Assembly (NCBI GenBank): GCA_013299115.1
Contig: JAAFKA010000039.1
Coordinates: 1 to 40,420, forward strand
DNA from: Cytophagales bacterium
Lineage (GTDB): Bacteria; Bacteroidota; Bacteroidia; Cytophagales; Thermoflexibacteraceae
Direction of reading: 5' to 3'
Length of the DNA stretch: 40,420 bases
Part shown: piece by piece, positions 33,865 to 40,420 of the stretch
How positions within the stretch are numbered: position 1 is the first letter of the stretch
How the letters are laid out: each line of letters starts with the position of its first letter
Position numbers and translations under genes: made by a program
Notes under the pieces: model-generated
The model's database searches: none
Told to the model about the DNA's origin: nothing
What the model saw: only the letters and a program-made list of their open reading frames with translations

Positions 33865-34797
33865 CTATCCTATAATTTTTGCCCCTTCTTGATTAATCGC
33901 CGAAACATAGACATTGCAGCCAATTTGCTCATTTTCAAATACTTTGCTCATGGCTTTTGCCACTTTTTGGGCAGATTCCTCGCCACGACAAAGGGCAAAA
34001 ATGGAGGGACCAGCACCAGAAATGCTGCTACCCAAAGCACCCGAATCTAAGGCTGCTTGTTTCACTGCTTGAAAATGTGGAATCAGACATGCTCGCAACG
34101 GCTCGGCTACGTGGTCTTGCAAAGATTGACTGATTAAATCGAAGTTTGACGTGCAAAAACCTGCTACCAAGCCACCCACGTTGCCCCATTGCTTAACGGC
34201 AGTGCTTAGTTTTATTTCCTTTGGCAATACGCCACGCGAAACGGCTGTACTCAACTCCAAGTGTGGATTGACCACTACTGCCACCAATTCGGCAGGTACA
34301 GGTATTTTGCAGACTGCCAAAGGCGAATAACTACGCACCAACACCATGCCTCCGAGCAAAGACGGGGCTACATTGTCGGCATGGGCAGACCCACAAGCCA
34401 CTCTTTCGCCCTCCATAGCCCAAGGCAAAAGGTCTGCCGTAGGTTTCAATCTCCCTAACAATTCGTTGATAGCCACCAAACCCGCCACTGCACTGGCAGC
34501 ACTTGACCCCAAACCACTTCCCAAAGGCATTTTTTTGTGCAGCCAAATTTCTACGCCTTGCGCTAAGCCAAAAAAATTTAGATATTGCTGTACAGTTACG
34601 CTGACTGTATTTTTTTCGGCTTGCAAAGATAATTTGCCATCATCGCCTGTTATCTCCTTGATGATGACCTGCTTATGGTCTGCCAATTTCATTATCACCT
34701 CATCGCCTGGGTGGTGCAGAGCAAAACCTAAGACATCGAAACCACAAGCAACATTGGCTACGGTGGCAGGGGCAAAAACTTTGATAGAAGAAAGCAT
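33865..34797 (-). CDS. thrB: Homoserine kinase ThrB
   Basis: Phosphorylates L-homoserine with ATP on the way to threonine, cytoplasmic. The 310-aa length fits. GHMP-kinase hallmarks: the opening VFAPATVANVACGFDVLGFAL, the phosphate loop MPLGSGLGSSAASAVAGLVA (about 90-109), and the C-terminal GALGSSISGAGPSIFAL. Start ATG 34797 precedes the conserved opening directly. thrA and thrC, its usual neighbours, are not in the window, so it is a stand-alone pathway gene here. Confidence 0.95.
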   Translation of the reverse strand: MLSSIKVFAPATVANVACGFDVLGFALHHPGDEVIMKLADHKQVIIKEITGDDGKLSLQAEKNTVSVTVQQYLNFFGLAQGVEIWLHKKMPLGSGLGSSAASAVAGLVAINELLGRLKPTADLLPWAMEGERVACGSAHADNVAPSLLGGMVLVRSYSPLAVCKIPVPAELVAVVVNPHLELSTAVSRGVLPKEIKLSTAVKQWGNVGGLVAGFCTSNFDLISQSLQDHVAEPLRACLIPHFQAVKQAALDSGALGSSISGAGPSIFALCRGEESAQKVAKAMSKVFENEQIGCNVYVSAINQEGAKIIG

Positions 34798-34816
34798 ATA
34801 ATTTTGTAGTAAGTGC

Positions 34817-34894
34817 GTAGCTGTAGAACGGACTTTAGTCCGTTTATTTTATTGTAAAAAATGGTTTACTACGGACTAAAGTCCGTAGCTACAG
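34817..34894. repeat. Inverted pair of GGACTTTAGTCC palindromes
   Basis: GTAGCTGTAG followed by ACGGACTTTAGTCCG (34827-34842) faces the complementary CGGACTAAAGTCCGTAGCTAC (34872-34892). It belongs by pattern to the same family as the repeats at 18984, 22070, 39579, 39626 and 40069. It lies between dusB and thrB (both minus strand). Confidence 0.7.
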
Positions 34895-34899
34895 TTTTA

Positions 34900-35904
34900 T
34901 TAATTTATCACCTGAAACTCCTGATACACCACCGCAATTTGGTCTAAGGTTTCCCTTATTTCGGAGGGCGATGACGACTCCACCATACGCATACGAAAAG
35001 GTTTGAAGTCGGGCAAACCCCTAAAATAATTGGTATAGTGCCTACGCATCTCAAAAATGCCCAATTTTTCGCCTTTCCATTGCAGCGAAAACTCAAAATG
35101 TTTTTTGCAAGCATCTACTCTTTGTTGCAGCGTAGGCGGTGGCAATTTTTGTCCTGTTTTGAAATAGTGCTTAATTTCGTTGAAAATCCAAGGATAGCCA
35201 ATCGCAGCCCTGCCAATCATAATGCCGTCCACACCATAACGGTTGCGATATTCCAAAGCCTTTTCAGGCGAATCGATGTCGCCATTACCAAAAATTGGAA
35301 TTTTAATGTCGGGCATATTTTTTACTTCGGCTATCAGTCGCCAGTCGGCTTCGCCTTTGTAGAGTTGCTCACGTGTACGCCCATGTATGGTAAGAGCCTG
35401 AATACCAACATCTTGCAATCTTTTGGCAGCTTCCAAAATATTAAGAGAAGACGAGTCCCAGCCCAAACGAGTTTTGACAGTAACAGGACGTTTGCAAATT
35501 TTTACAATTTCTTCGGTTATTTTTTGCATCTTAGGCAAATCTTTCAACAGACCAGCCCCTGCTCCCTTGCACGCCACGTTTTTGACAGGGCAACCATAGT
35601 TGATGTCCACCAATTCGGGGTTGGTGTTGTCGGCAATGGCTGCTGCCTCCCGCATGACCTCCACCTTGTCGCCAAAAATCTGAATACCAATAGGTCTTTC
35701 ATACTCGAAAATATCCAATTTTTGTATGCTTTTGGCTGCATCACGTATCAATCCTTCGGCAGAAATAAATTCTGTGTACATCATGTCCACGCCGTTTTCT
35801 TTGCATACAGCCCGAAAAGGTGGGTCACTTACGTCTTCCATCGGTGCTAAAAGCAATGGAAAATCTCCCAAATCTATGTTTCCTATCTTTACCACGTTGC
35901 TCAA
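34900..35904 (-). CDS. dusB: tRNA-dihydrouridine synthase, DusB type
   Basis: FMN-dependent reduction of specific uridines in tRNA to dihydrouridine. 334 aa with the TIM-barrel start LLLAPMEDVSDPPFRAVC (about 17-34), YTEFISAEGL, the catalytic-Cys motif INYGCPVKNVACKGAGAGLL (Cys105), VKTRLGWDS, IHGRTREQLYKGEADW, GNGDIDSPEKA and IGRAAIGYPWIF. These identify a DusB-like enzyme; the exact uridine position modified is not predictable. Start ATG 35904. Upstream of thrB on the same strand but separated by a repeat, so probably not one operon. Confidence 0.94.
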   Translation of the reverse strand: MSNVVKIGNIDLGDFPLLLAPMEDVSDPPFRAVCKENGVDMMYTEFISAEGLIRDAAKSIQKLDIFEYERPIGIQIFGDKVEVMREAAAIADNTNPELVDINYGCPVKNVACKGAGAGLLKDLPKMQKITEEIVKICKRPVTVKTRLGWDSSSLNILEAAKRLQDVGIQALTIHGRTREQLYKGEADWRLIAEVKNMPDIKIPIFGNGDIDSPEKALEYRNRYGVDGIMIGRAAIGYPWIFNEIKHYFKTGQKLPPPTLQQRVDACKKHFEFSLQWKGEKLGIFEMRRHYTNYFRGLPDFKPFRMRMVESSSPSEIRETLDQIAVVYQEFQVIN

Positions 35905-35917
35905 TAAATTTTAGATT

Positions 35918-35998
35918 GTACCATTTTGGTTTGCAAGATGGCATCTTGCGAGTTGTCGCACCATTACAAAGATGTCATCTTGCAAACCAAAATGGTAC
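35918..35998. repeat. 81-base inverted repeat with 30-bp arms
   Basis: The left arm 35918-35947 (starts GTACCATTTTGGTTTGCAAG) and right arm 35969-35998 pair at 29 of 30 positions. Within the left arm GCAAGATGGCATCTTGC is itself palindromic. It begins 13 bases upstream of the dusB start, so it would lie in the dusB leader or promoter. Confidence 0.75.
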
Positions 35999-36174
35999 TC
36001 AATTTCTACAAAGGTAAGTATTTTTTTGTTTATAAAAAATTTGTATTCATTCAAAAACTTTGTATGCTTGGCACCGTATGTTTGCCTAAAAACTAATTAT
36101 TGTGAGTTTCAACCTAAAGAAACAAAAAAACTATTGGGCAACAGGTTTTGATTGGTAGCACTTTTTGTGGGTTG

Positions 36175-36207
36175 TTGGCAATAAGAAGGTAAAAAGCACT
36201 ATTTTTG
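36175..36207 (+). promoter_or_regulatory. Candidate promoter of the SpoIIE phosphatase gene
   Basis: TTG (36175-36177) and TATTTTTG (36200-36207, TAnnTTTG) are separated by 22 bases, close to the Bacteroidota -33/-7 layout. The predicted leader is about 85 bases. Confidence 0.4.
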
Positions 36208-36298
36208 CAGTAACAATTTACTTATCTCAAAAAAAATTGTAACATTGCAACCACAAAATTAATTGATAAAATAAGCAAAATCAATTTATCCTTTTTGA

Positions 36299-38761
36299 AT
36301 GACCAAATACCAATTTTATTTTCTTTTTTTTCTCTTGACTAACCTTTTTGGGGTTTGTAGCTTGGGTTTTGCCCAAAACACAGATAGTTTGTTGCAAGTG
36401 GCAAGGACAGAAAAAAGTAAGAAAAACTTTGCTCCTGCCCTGCGTAATTACTTGCAAGTGATGAAGTTATGGGAAAAAGAACAGGCTACCAAAACTGGTG
36501 TTGCCAACAAAAAATTAGCACCTTTGTATGTGGAGATTGGGCAAATTTATGAGCAGAGCAAACTGCACGACAACGCCATTGCCTACTTCAAAAAAGCCAA
36601 TGCCTTAGACGAACAAGCCAATACTAATGAGCTGATTGCCAATGAATTGCTAAACTCTAATAAAAACAAAGAAGCCTTAGAGTCTTATCAAAAAGCATTG
36701 GCTGTGTATCAAAAACACAACGACTATGCAGCCATTATTCGCAATTTATCGCAATTAATGACTTGCTACCAAAACCTGAACCAATACGACAAAGCCCTCG
36801 AAACAGGTACAGAAATAGTAACTCGTGCCAGACAGGTAAACGATAGCAAAACCGAAATGATAGCCCTCAATAATTTGGGCTACGTCTATCGTTATTTGCG
36901 AAATTACAGCAAGGCTTTCGAAACTCTGAACAAGGTGCTTGCCCTCAAATTTTCTTTGCAAACTTCTCCCCAAGAAAAAATAATTACTTTGACTAATTTG
37001 GGTGTGGTTTCACAAAATTTGGGCAACTATACCAATGCTTTGGAGTATTTGTTACAGGCTTTGCAGTTGGCAGAAAAGCAAAAACTGAAACCAGAAATTT
37101 GCAAGTTGCAAGACCTCATAGCCGTAGTTTACCTGAATAATAAGGACATTTACAATGCCGAATCTTCCAATGATTTCTCAATAGACCTTGCCGAAAAACT
37201 GAAAGATGCCGAACTGTTGCAAGAAGTTTACAAGACCAAATCCGATATTTTACAGGCAAAGGAGGACTACCAAGAGGCGTTGAATTTTTATAAAAAGCAC
37301 CTCAACCTCAGAGATTCGCTGACCTTAGCCCAGACCATAGCCCAGCAGGAATTGTTGCAACAGCAATTTGCCGTTGAGAGAGATGAAAAAAACACCTTGG
37401 ATGCCATTTCTAACGAGGAGGCACGCAAAGCTGCTTTGCAACAACTTCAAAACGAGGTGGAAAAACAAAAATTGGCAATAGAAAAGCAAAAAGAAACCCA
37501 ACGTGCCGATGCCGAAAGAGCCAAAGCTGCCGAAGAAAAACAGATAGCCAATCAAGAAATAGCTGAAAGAGAACTTAAAATTTTGAAACAACAAAACGAG
37601 GCGGAGCAAAGAGAAAGGCAATTTTTGGCTTTGGAAAAGGAGAAAGCTGTGCAAGCCTTAGAGTTGGAAAAACAAAAAGCACAAGAAAAAGAAACCCAAC
37701 GCCAAGTTACGCAACTGAAACAAGACAAAGAAATTCAGGATTTGCGGGTGCAACAGCAAGCCTTAGCTACTGAAAAACAGGCAAGAGAAACCCGACTGTT
37801 GTATGCTATTTTGGCTGCTGTTTTGTTGCTCATTGTTATTGGTATCATAGCTTACTTCAATATTCGCAAGAAAAACAGCCAATTAGCCCAGCAAAAAAAC
37901 GAAATTGAGCTAAAAAATGTGGAGTTAGAACAAACCCAAGAAGAAATTAAAGCCCAACGCGATGCCCTCGAAGTCAAAAAAGAGGAATTGAATTATGCTT
38001 ACAATAACATCAAAGCAAGTATTACCTACGCCAAACGGATTCAGGCTGCTATTTTGCCTCCGCTGCCTAATATACAGGTCTATTTGCCTGAAATTTTTAT
38101 CTTGTTCAAACCACGCGACATTGTGAGTGGAGATTTTTATTGGTTTGCCCCTACTTCTGAAACGTCTTGCGTGTTGGCAGCTGTAGATTGTACGGGCCAT
38201 GGCGTGCCTGGGGCTTTTATGAGTATGATTGGCGACTCTTTGCTCAATCAAATCGTAATAGAAAACCATATCACTTCGCCTGATTTGATTTTGGCAGCCC
38301 TCAACAAAGGCATTAAAAACTCCCTCCGCAAAGGAGAACAAGACGCAAAAGATGGTATGGATATGGCTATCTGTTGGGTGGACAAAGCCCAGCAACTGAT
38401 AGAATGGGCAGGGGCAATGAACCCCGCCTGTGTGGTGCAAAATGGCGAATTGCGTGAAATAAAAGCAGATAAAAAACCAATAGGAGATGTGGACACCGAA
38501 GGTTTTTGTTTTACCAAACATATTATTAGTTGCGAAGTGCCAACGACAGTTTATTTGTATTCAGACGGCTACCAAGACCAATTTGGTGGGGCAGAAGGCA
38601 GAAAATTTATGATTCGCCGTTTCAGAAACCTCCTTGCCGATATTCATACGCACCCGATGCCCACGCAAAAGGAAATTTTGGAAGACACTCTTGCCAACTG
38701 GTTAGGCACGACACACACCCAAATTGACGATATTTTGGTAATTGGTTTTAGATTAGGATAA
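36299..38761 (+). CDS. TPR / coiled-coil / SpoIIE-type protein phosphatase
   Basis: An 820-aa membrane signalling protein. A signal peptide ends near FAQ (about 26), so the TPR region (about 30-350, at least six repeats such as YVEIGQIYEQSKLHDNAIAYFKKA) is periplasmic. A long charged coiled coil (about 350-495, many EKQK and EERE runs) leads to one membrane helix (about 499-520), a second coiled coil (about 530-565), and a cytoplasmic SpoIIE/PP2C-type Ser/Thr phosphatase domain (about 575-820). The metal-binding aspartates are present: GDFYWF (Asp612), AAVDCTGHG (Asp630) and IDD (Asp810/811). Such proteins usually act in anti-sigma/anti-anti-sigma partner switching, but no such partner gene is adjacent. 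The start ATG 36299 fits the signal peptide. Confidence 0.93.
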   Translation: MTKYQFYFLFFLLTNLFGVCSLGFAQNTDSLLQVARTEKSKKNFAPALRNYLQVMKLWEKEQATKTGVANKKLAPLYVEIGQIYEQSKLHDNAIAYFKKANALDEQANTNELIANELLNSNKNKEALESYQKALAVYQKHNDYAAIIRNLSQLMTCYQNLNQYDKALETGTEIVTRARQVNDSKTEMIALNNLGYVYRYLRNYSKAFETLNKVLALKFSLQTSPQEKIITLTNLGVVSQNLGNYTNALEYLLQALQLAEKQKLKPEICKLQDLIAVVYLNNKDIYNAESSNDFSIDLAEKLKDAELLQEVYKTKSDILQAKEDYQEALNFYKKHLNLRDSLTLAQTIAQQELLQQQFAVERDEKNTLDAISNEEARKAALQQLQNEVEKQKLAIEKQKETQRADAERAKAAEEKQIANQEIAERELKILKQQNEAEQRERQFLALEKEKAVQALELEKQKAQEKETQRQVTQLKQDKEIQDLRVQQQALATEKQARETRLLYAILAAVLLLIVIGIIAYFNIRKKNSQLAQQKNEIELKNVELEQTQEEIKAQRDALEVKKEELNYAYNNIKASITYAKRIQAAILPPLPNIQVYLPEIFILFKPRDIVSGDFYWFAPTSETSCVLAAVDCTGHGVPGAFMSMIGDSLLNQIVIENHITSPDLILAALNKGIKNSLRKGEQDAKDGMDMAICWVDKAQQLIEWAGAMNPACVVQNGELREIKADKKPIGDVDTEGFCFTKHIISCEVPTTVYLYSDGYQDQFGGAEGRKFMIRRFRNLLADIHTHPMPTQKEILEDTLANWLGTTHTQIDDILVIGFRLG

Positions 38762-38786
38762 TTTTTATACTTAAATATTAACCTCA

Positions 38787-38866
38787 TTGAAAAAACTTTT
38801 CTGTTTATTTGCTGTGCTGTTTTTTGGGCTTTGGGGCAACAAAAACAAATAGACAGCCTAAATAAA
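38787..38866 (+). pseudogene. Possible remnant of a signal-peptide start
   Basis: From 38787 one frame reads KKLFCLFAVLFFGLWG and a one-base shift near 38833 continues QQKQIDSLNKK, which together look like the signal peptide and first residues of a secreted TPR-type protein such as the two intact ones in this window. It then runs directly into recombinase sequence. Interpretation as a remnant is tentative. Confidence 0.3.
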
Positions 38867-39575
38867 AAATGCAAACAAAACCAACTTACGAACCAGCCAC
38901 ACACCGAGCAAGCAGTCATTTTTATTCGTTTTTCGCCTACTCCTGAATTGATTAGGTGGGTAAAAAATCTAACAGGTGTGCGGTGGAGTCAAAGCCAAAA
39001 AGCATGGTATGTGTTGGACACTGCCTAAAAAACCGTCTATTTTGCCCAAAGTGATAGACACGAAAGACATTAAGAAACTGTTTGCAGTTACAGCCAATTT
39101 GAAACACAACACGATGCTCAAGCTTTGCTACGGAATGGGTTTGCGGGTGAGTGAAATAGTAAACCTAAAAATAACGGACATAGACAGCCAAAGAATGCAG
39201 GTTTTGGTGGAACAAAGTAAAGGCAAGAAAGACAGATATATAAACCTACCCCAAAGTATTTTGGAACAGTTGCGAGCATACTACAAACAATAAAAACCCA
39301 AAAAATATTTATTTGAGGGTCTAATTGGCGAAAAATATAGCATACGCAGTTGCCAAAAAGTATTTCAGGAATCAATGCAAAAAGCCAAAATCAACAAAAC
39401 TATTGGTATTCATGGACTTCGCCACAGTTTTGCTACACATTTACTTGAAAATGGTACAGATGTAAAGTTTATTCAAGAATTGCTGGGACACAACGACATC
39501 AAAACCACTTTGCGTTATACACACGTGAGCAAGAAAAACTTAGCAGCCATAAAAAGCCCCTTAGACAGCCTGTAA
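38867..39575 (+). pseudogene. Decayed tyrosine recombinase/integrase (frameshift, stop, internal deletion)
   Basis: Pieces of one XerC/phage-integrase-type gene survive in order. First, TEQAVIFIRFSPTPELIRWVKNLTGVRWSQSQKAWYV (to 39028), the small N-terminal region of Bacteroidota integrases. Then, in another frame, LPKVIDTKDIKKLF, GMGLRVSEI (catalytic Arg) and GKKDRYINLP (catalytic Lys). An in-frame TAA at 39291-39293 replaces a codon in what is normally YYKxYKPKxxLFEG; the same frame continues with [12 protein letters not shown] (His, Arg), [11 protein letters not shown] (His) and the Tyr nucleophile in RYTHVS, ending at 39575. The roughly 100-residue core-binding domain expected between the first two pieces is absent. 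The gene is not functional as read. Confidence 0.85.
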
Positions 39576-39677
39576 CCTGTAGTGCGGACTTCAGTCCGCA
39601 TATTTTTGTAGCATAGGCTTCTCCTGTAGTGCGGACTTCAGTCCGCACATTTTTGTAGCATAGGCTTTAGCCTGTGC
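39576..39677. repeat. Tandem 47-base unit of two palindromes
   Basis: Unit 1 (39576-39620) and unit 2 (39623-39667) agree at 44 of 45 positions. Each holds TGCGGACTTCAGTCCGCA followed by TGTAGCATAGGCTT; the last copy completes to TAGGCTTTAGCCTGTGC (to 39677). It begins immediately after the recombinase stop codon. Confidence 0.8.
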
Positions 39678-39684
39678 ATTTTAT

Positions 39685-39714
39685 GTGCTTGCGGTTGCTC
39701 ACAACCGCAAGTAA
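39685..39714. repeat. GCGGTTGCTCACAACCGC palindrome before ssb
   Basis: Perfect arms CTTGCGGTTG and CAACCGCAAG around CTCA. The core matches the palindrome at 5709-5737, near the R-M operon. It ends 21 bases before the ssb start. Confidence 0.65.
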
Positions 39715-39735
39715 TAACAAACTAAACACCAAGAC

Positions 39736-40071
39736 ATGAAAGGACTAAACAAAGTTACCCTCATTGGCAATGTGGGCAACGAACCCGAAATAAAAACTTT
39801 GGCAAACGACATAAAAGTAGCCAAATTTAGCCTTGCCACCACCGAAAGCTACAAAGACCCACAAGGGCAAACTCACGCAGAAACCGAATGGCATAGCGTT
39901 GTGTTGTGGCGAAATTTGGCTGATTTGACCGAAAAATATATACACAAAGGCAGTTTGCTCTATGTGGAGGGCAAACTCAAAACCCGCAGCTACGAAGATG
40001 AGCAGGGCAAAAAACGGTATGTTACGGAAATTATAGCCGAACAAATCTTGTTTCTGGACAAAAAACTGTAG
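39736..40071 (+). CDS. ssb: Short single-stranded DNA-binding protein
   Basis: A 111-aa SSB with a single OB fold: NKVTLIGNVGNEPEIKTLANDIKVAKFSLATTESY, TEWHSVVLWRNLADLTEKYIHKGSLLYVEGKLKTRSYED and the RYVTEIIAEQILFL end strand are typical. It stops right after the OB fold, without the flexible linker and acidic DDDIPF-type tail that recruits partner proteins in full-length SSBs. Short tail-less SSBs are known as accessory or mobile-element paralogs, so this may not be the main chromosomal SSB. It lies next to a recombinase remnant. Confidence 0.92.
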   Translation: MKGLNKVTLIGNVGNEPEIKTLANDIKVAKFSLATTESYKDPQGQTHAETEWHSVVLWRNLADLTEKYIHKGSLLYVEGKLKTRSYEDEQGKKRYVTEIIAEQILFLDKKL

Positions 40072-40089
40072 CATAGACTTCAGTCTGTG
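40069..40089 (+). repeat. TGTAGCATAGACTTCAGTCTGTG repeat copy
   Basis: GTAGCATAGACTTCAGTCTG beginning at about 40070, overlapping the ssb stop codon (TAG of TGTAGC). Same family as the copies at 39579-39677. It may double as the ssb terminator stem. Confidence 0.55.
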
Positions 40090-40114
40090 CGAATGTAGCA
40101 TTGGTGTTTATCAA

Positions 40115-40178
40115 GTACGCATTTTGTATTGTTTTCAGCCTAATTTACAACTTACAAGGTGCGTATTTTGTATTGTTT
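40115..40178 (+). repeat. Two 20-base direct repeats upstream of the terminal gene
   Basis: 40115-40134 (GTACGCATTTTGTATTGTTT) and 40159-40178 agree at 18 of 20 positions, 44 bases apart. Their starts (GTACGCAT, GTGCGTAT) resemble the arms of the palindrome at 40268-40287, suggesting several binding sites for one regulator. Confidence 0.5.
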
Positions 40179-40231
40179 AACTTTGATTTTTGGCAAAAAA
40201 TATAGGTTGAATGATTTATTTTCTATGTTTT

Positions 40232-40263
40232 TTTGTTTTTTAGAAATTGAGTTTTTATATTTG
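40232..40263 (+). promoter_or_regulatory. Promoter of the gene entering at 40335
   Basis: TTTG ending at 40235 and TATATTTG (40256-40263) are 20 bases apart, a strong match to the Bacteroidota -33 TTTG / -7 TAnnTTTG layout. Transcription would start near 40270. Confidence 0.55.
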
Positions 40264-40267
40264 GAAA

Positions 40268-40287
40268 ATATACGCAGGTGCGTATAT
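40268..40287. promoter_or_regulatory. Palindromic operator candidate at the predicted transcription start
   Basis: ATATACGC-AGGT-GCGTATAT is perfect over 8-bp arms and covers the predicted start point. AGGTGCGTAT recurs at 40157-40166. Position and symmetry fit a dimeric repressor site. Confidence 0.45.
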
Positions 40288-40334
40288 TAGATAGTTGCCT
40301 GCCATTTTAGAAACAACCATATAACCAAACAACA

Positions 40335-40420
40335 ATGCAAACCAACAGAATTACCTCAATACTCGAAAATTATTGCGAAATACAAAATCCTGAAAAAACA
40401 GGACTTTTGTTGCTCGACTT
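40335..40420 (+). CDS. 5' end of a gene cut by the window edge
   Basis: ATG 40335 opens a frame to the window end, about 28 codons: it begins MQTNRITSILENYCEI and ends with KTGLLLLD. The hydrophobic TGLLLLD run is of the kind that leads into a Walker A loop in DEAD/DEAH-type helicases, but the loop itself would lie beyond the edge, so no function is assigned. The start is supported by the promoter and palindrome upstream. Confidence 0.6.
   Translation, partial: MQTNRITSILENYCEIQNPEKTGLLLLD

Larger units (their letters stand above)
35905..36298. other. Divergent gap with a long hairpin and a promoter candidate
   Basis: It holds the 81-base inverted repeat at 35918-35998, close to the dusB start, and a promoter candidate at 36175-36207 for the SpoIIE gene. 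No coding region was seen. Confidence 0.5.

Noticed and set aside
35038-35850. 270-codon open frame on the plus strand inside dusB
   Set aside because: Antisense shadow of a clearly conserved dusB; composition is Phe/Arg/Asn-rich without motifs.
37925-38521. 198-codon open frame on the minus strand inside the SpoIIE gene
   Set aside because: Antisense to the conserved phosphatase domain; no recognisable features.
39576-39720. Regularly spaced palindromic repeats resembling a short CRISPR array
   Set aside because: Only two 45-base units separated by 2 bases, with no unique spacers; this is a tandem duplication of palindromic repeats, and no cas gene is visible.

Overview
The window looks like a chromosome segment from a Bacteroidota bacterium, probably Cytophagales-like (the order is a guess). 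Grounds: low G+C; no Shine-Dalgarno-like leaders; several candidate -7 boxes of the Bacteroidota type TAnnTTTG; and typical content, including a MurF-alanine racemase fusion, an OstA-like outer-membrane biogenesis protein, a TonB-dependent receptor, a TPR/SpoIIE phosphatase, PdeM, a single-span MCE protein and a long-form QueA.

Layout. 1-3.2 kb: edge of a possible IS4-type transposase remnant, then a secreted M28 peptidase and queA on the minus strand. 3.5-5.6 kb: a membrane-anchored VWA protein. 5.8-8.0 kb: a compact restriction-modification operon (methyltransferase, 76-aa protein, CCGG-family-like endonuclease) lying between palindromic repeats. 8.2-12.0 kb: OstA-like protein and a TolC-type channel. 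12.25-14.2 kb: an overlapping ATPase + DUF4435/Toprim-like pair, my best candidate for a PARIS-like anti-phage system. 14.3-18.8 kb: murF-alr with a CPBP protease, then fabI (minus strand). 19-24.9 kb: MCE lipid-transport protein, Rpn/PD-(D/E)XK family protein, coiled-coil lipoprotein, TonB-dependent receptor, pdeM. 25.5-27.5 kb: a TPR protein and Nudix hydrolase operon (minus). 27.6-30.8 kb: SDR, acyl-CoA dehydrogenase-like protein, purD. 30.8-35.9 kb: LysM protein, ctaA, an unrecognised secreted protein, thrB, dusB. 36.3-38.8 kb: TPR/coiled-coil/SpoIIE phosphatase. 38.8-40.4 kb: a decayed tyrosine recombinase, a short ssb, and the first 86 bases of a gene behind a convincing promoter/palindrome arrangement.

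Two themes stand out. First, two defence modules sit within 8.5 kb of each other among housekeeping genes: an R-M operon and a PARIS-like pair. This pairing makes sense because PARIS is known to respond to phage anti-restriction proteins. Second, nearly every intergenic gap carries short palindromic repeats belonging to several dispersed families. Some copies are identical over 22-23 bp and bracket gene blocks, including the R-M operon. No RAYT or other transposase that would move them is present in the window. No tRNA, rRNA or CRISPR array was seen.
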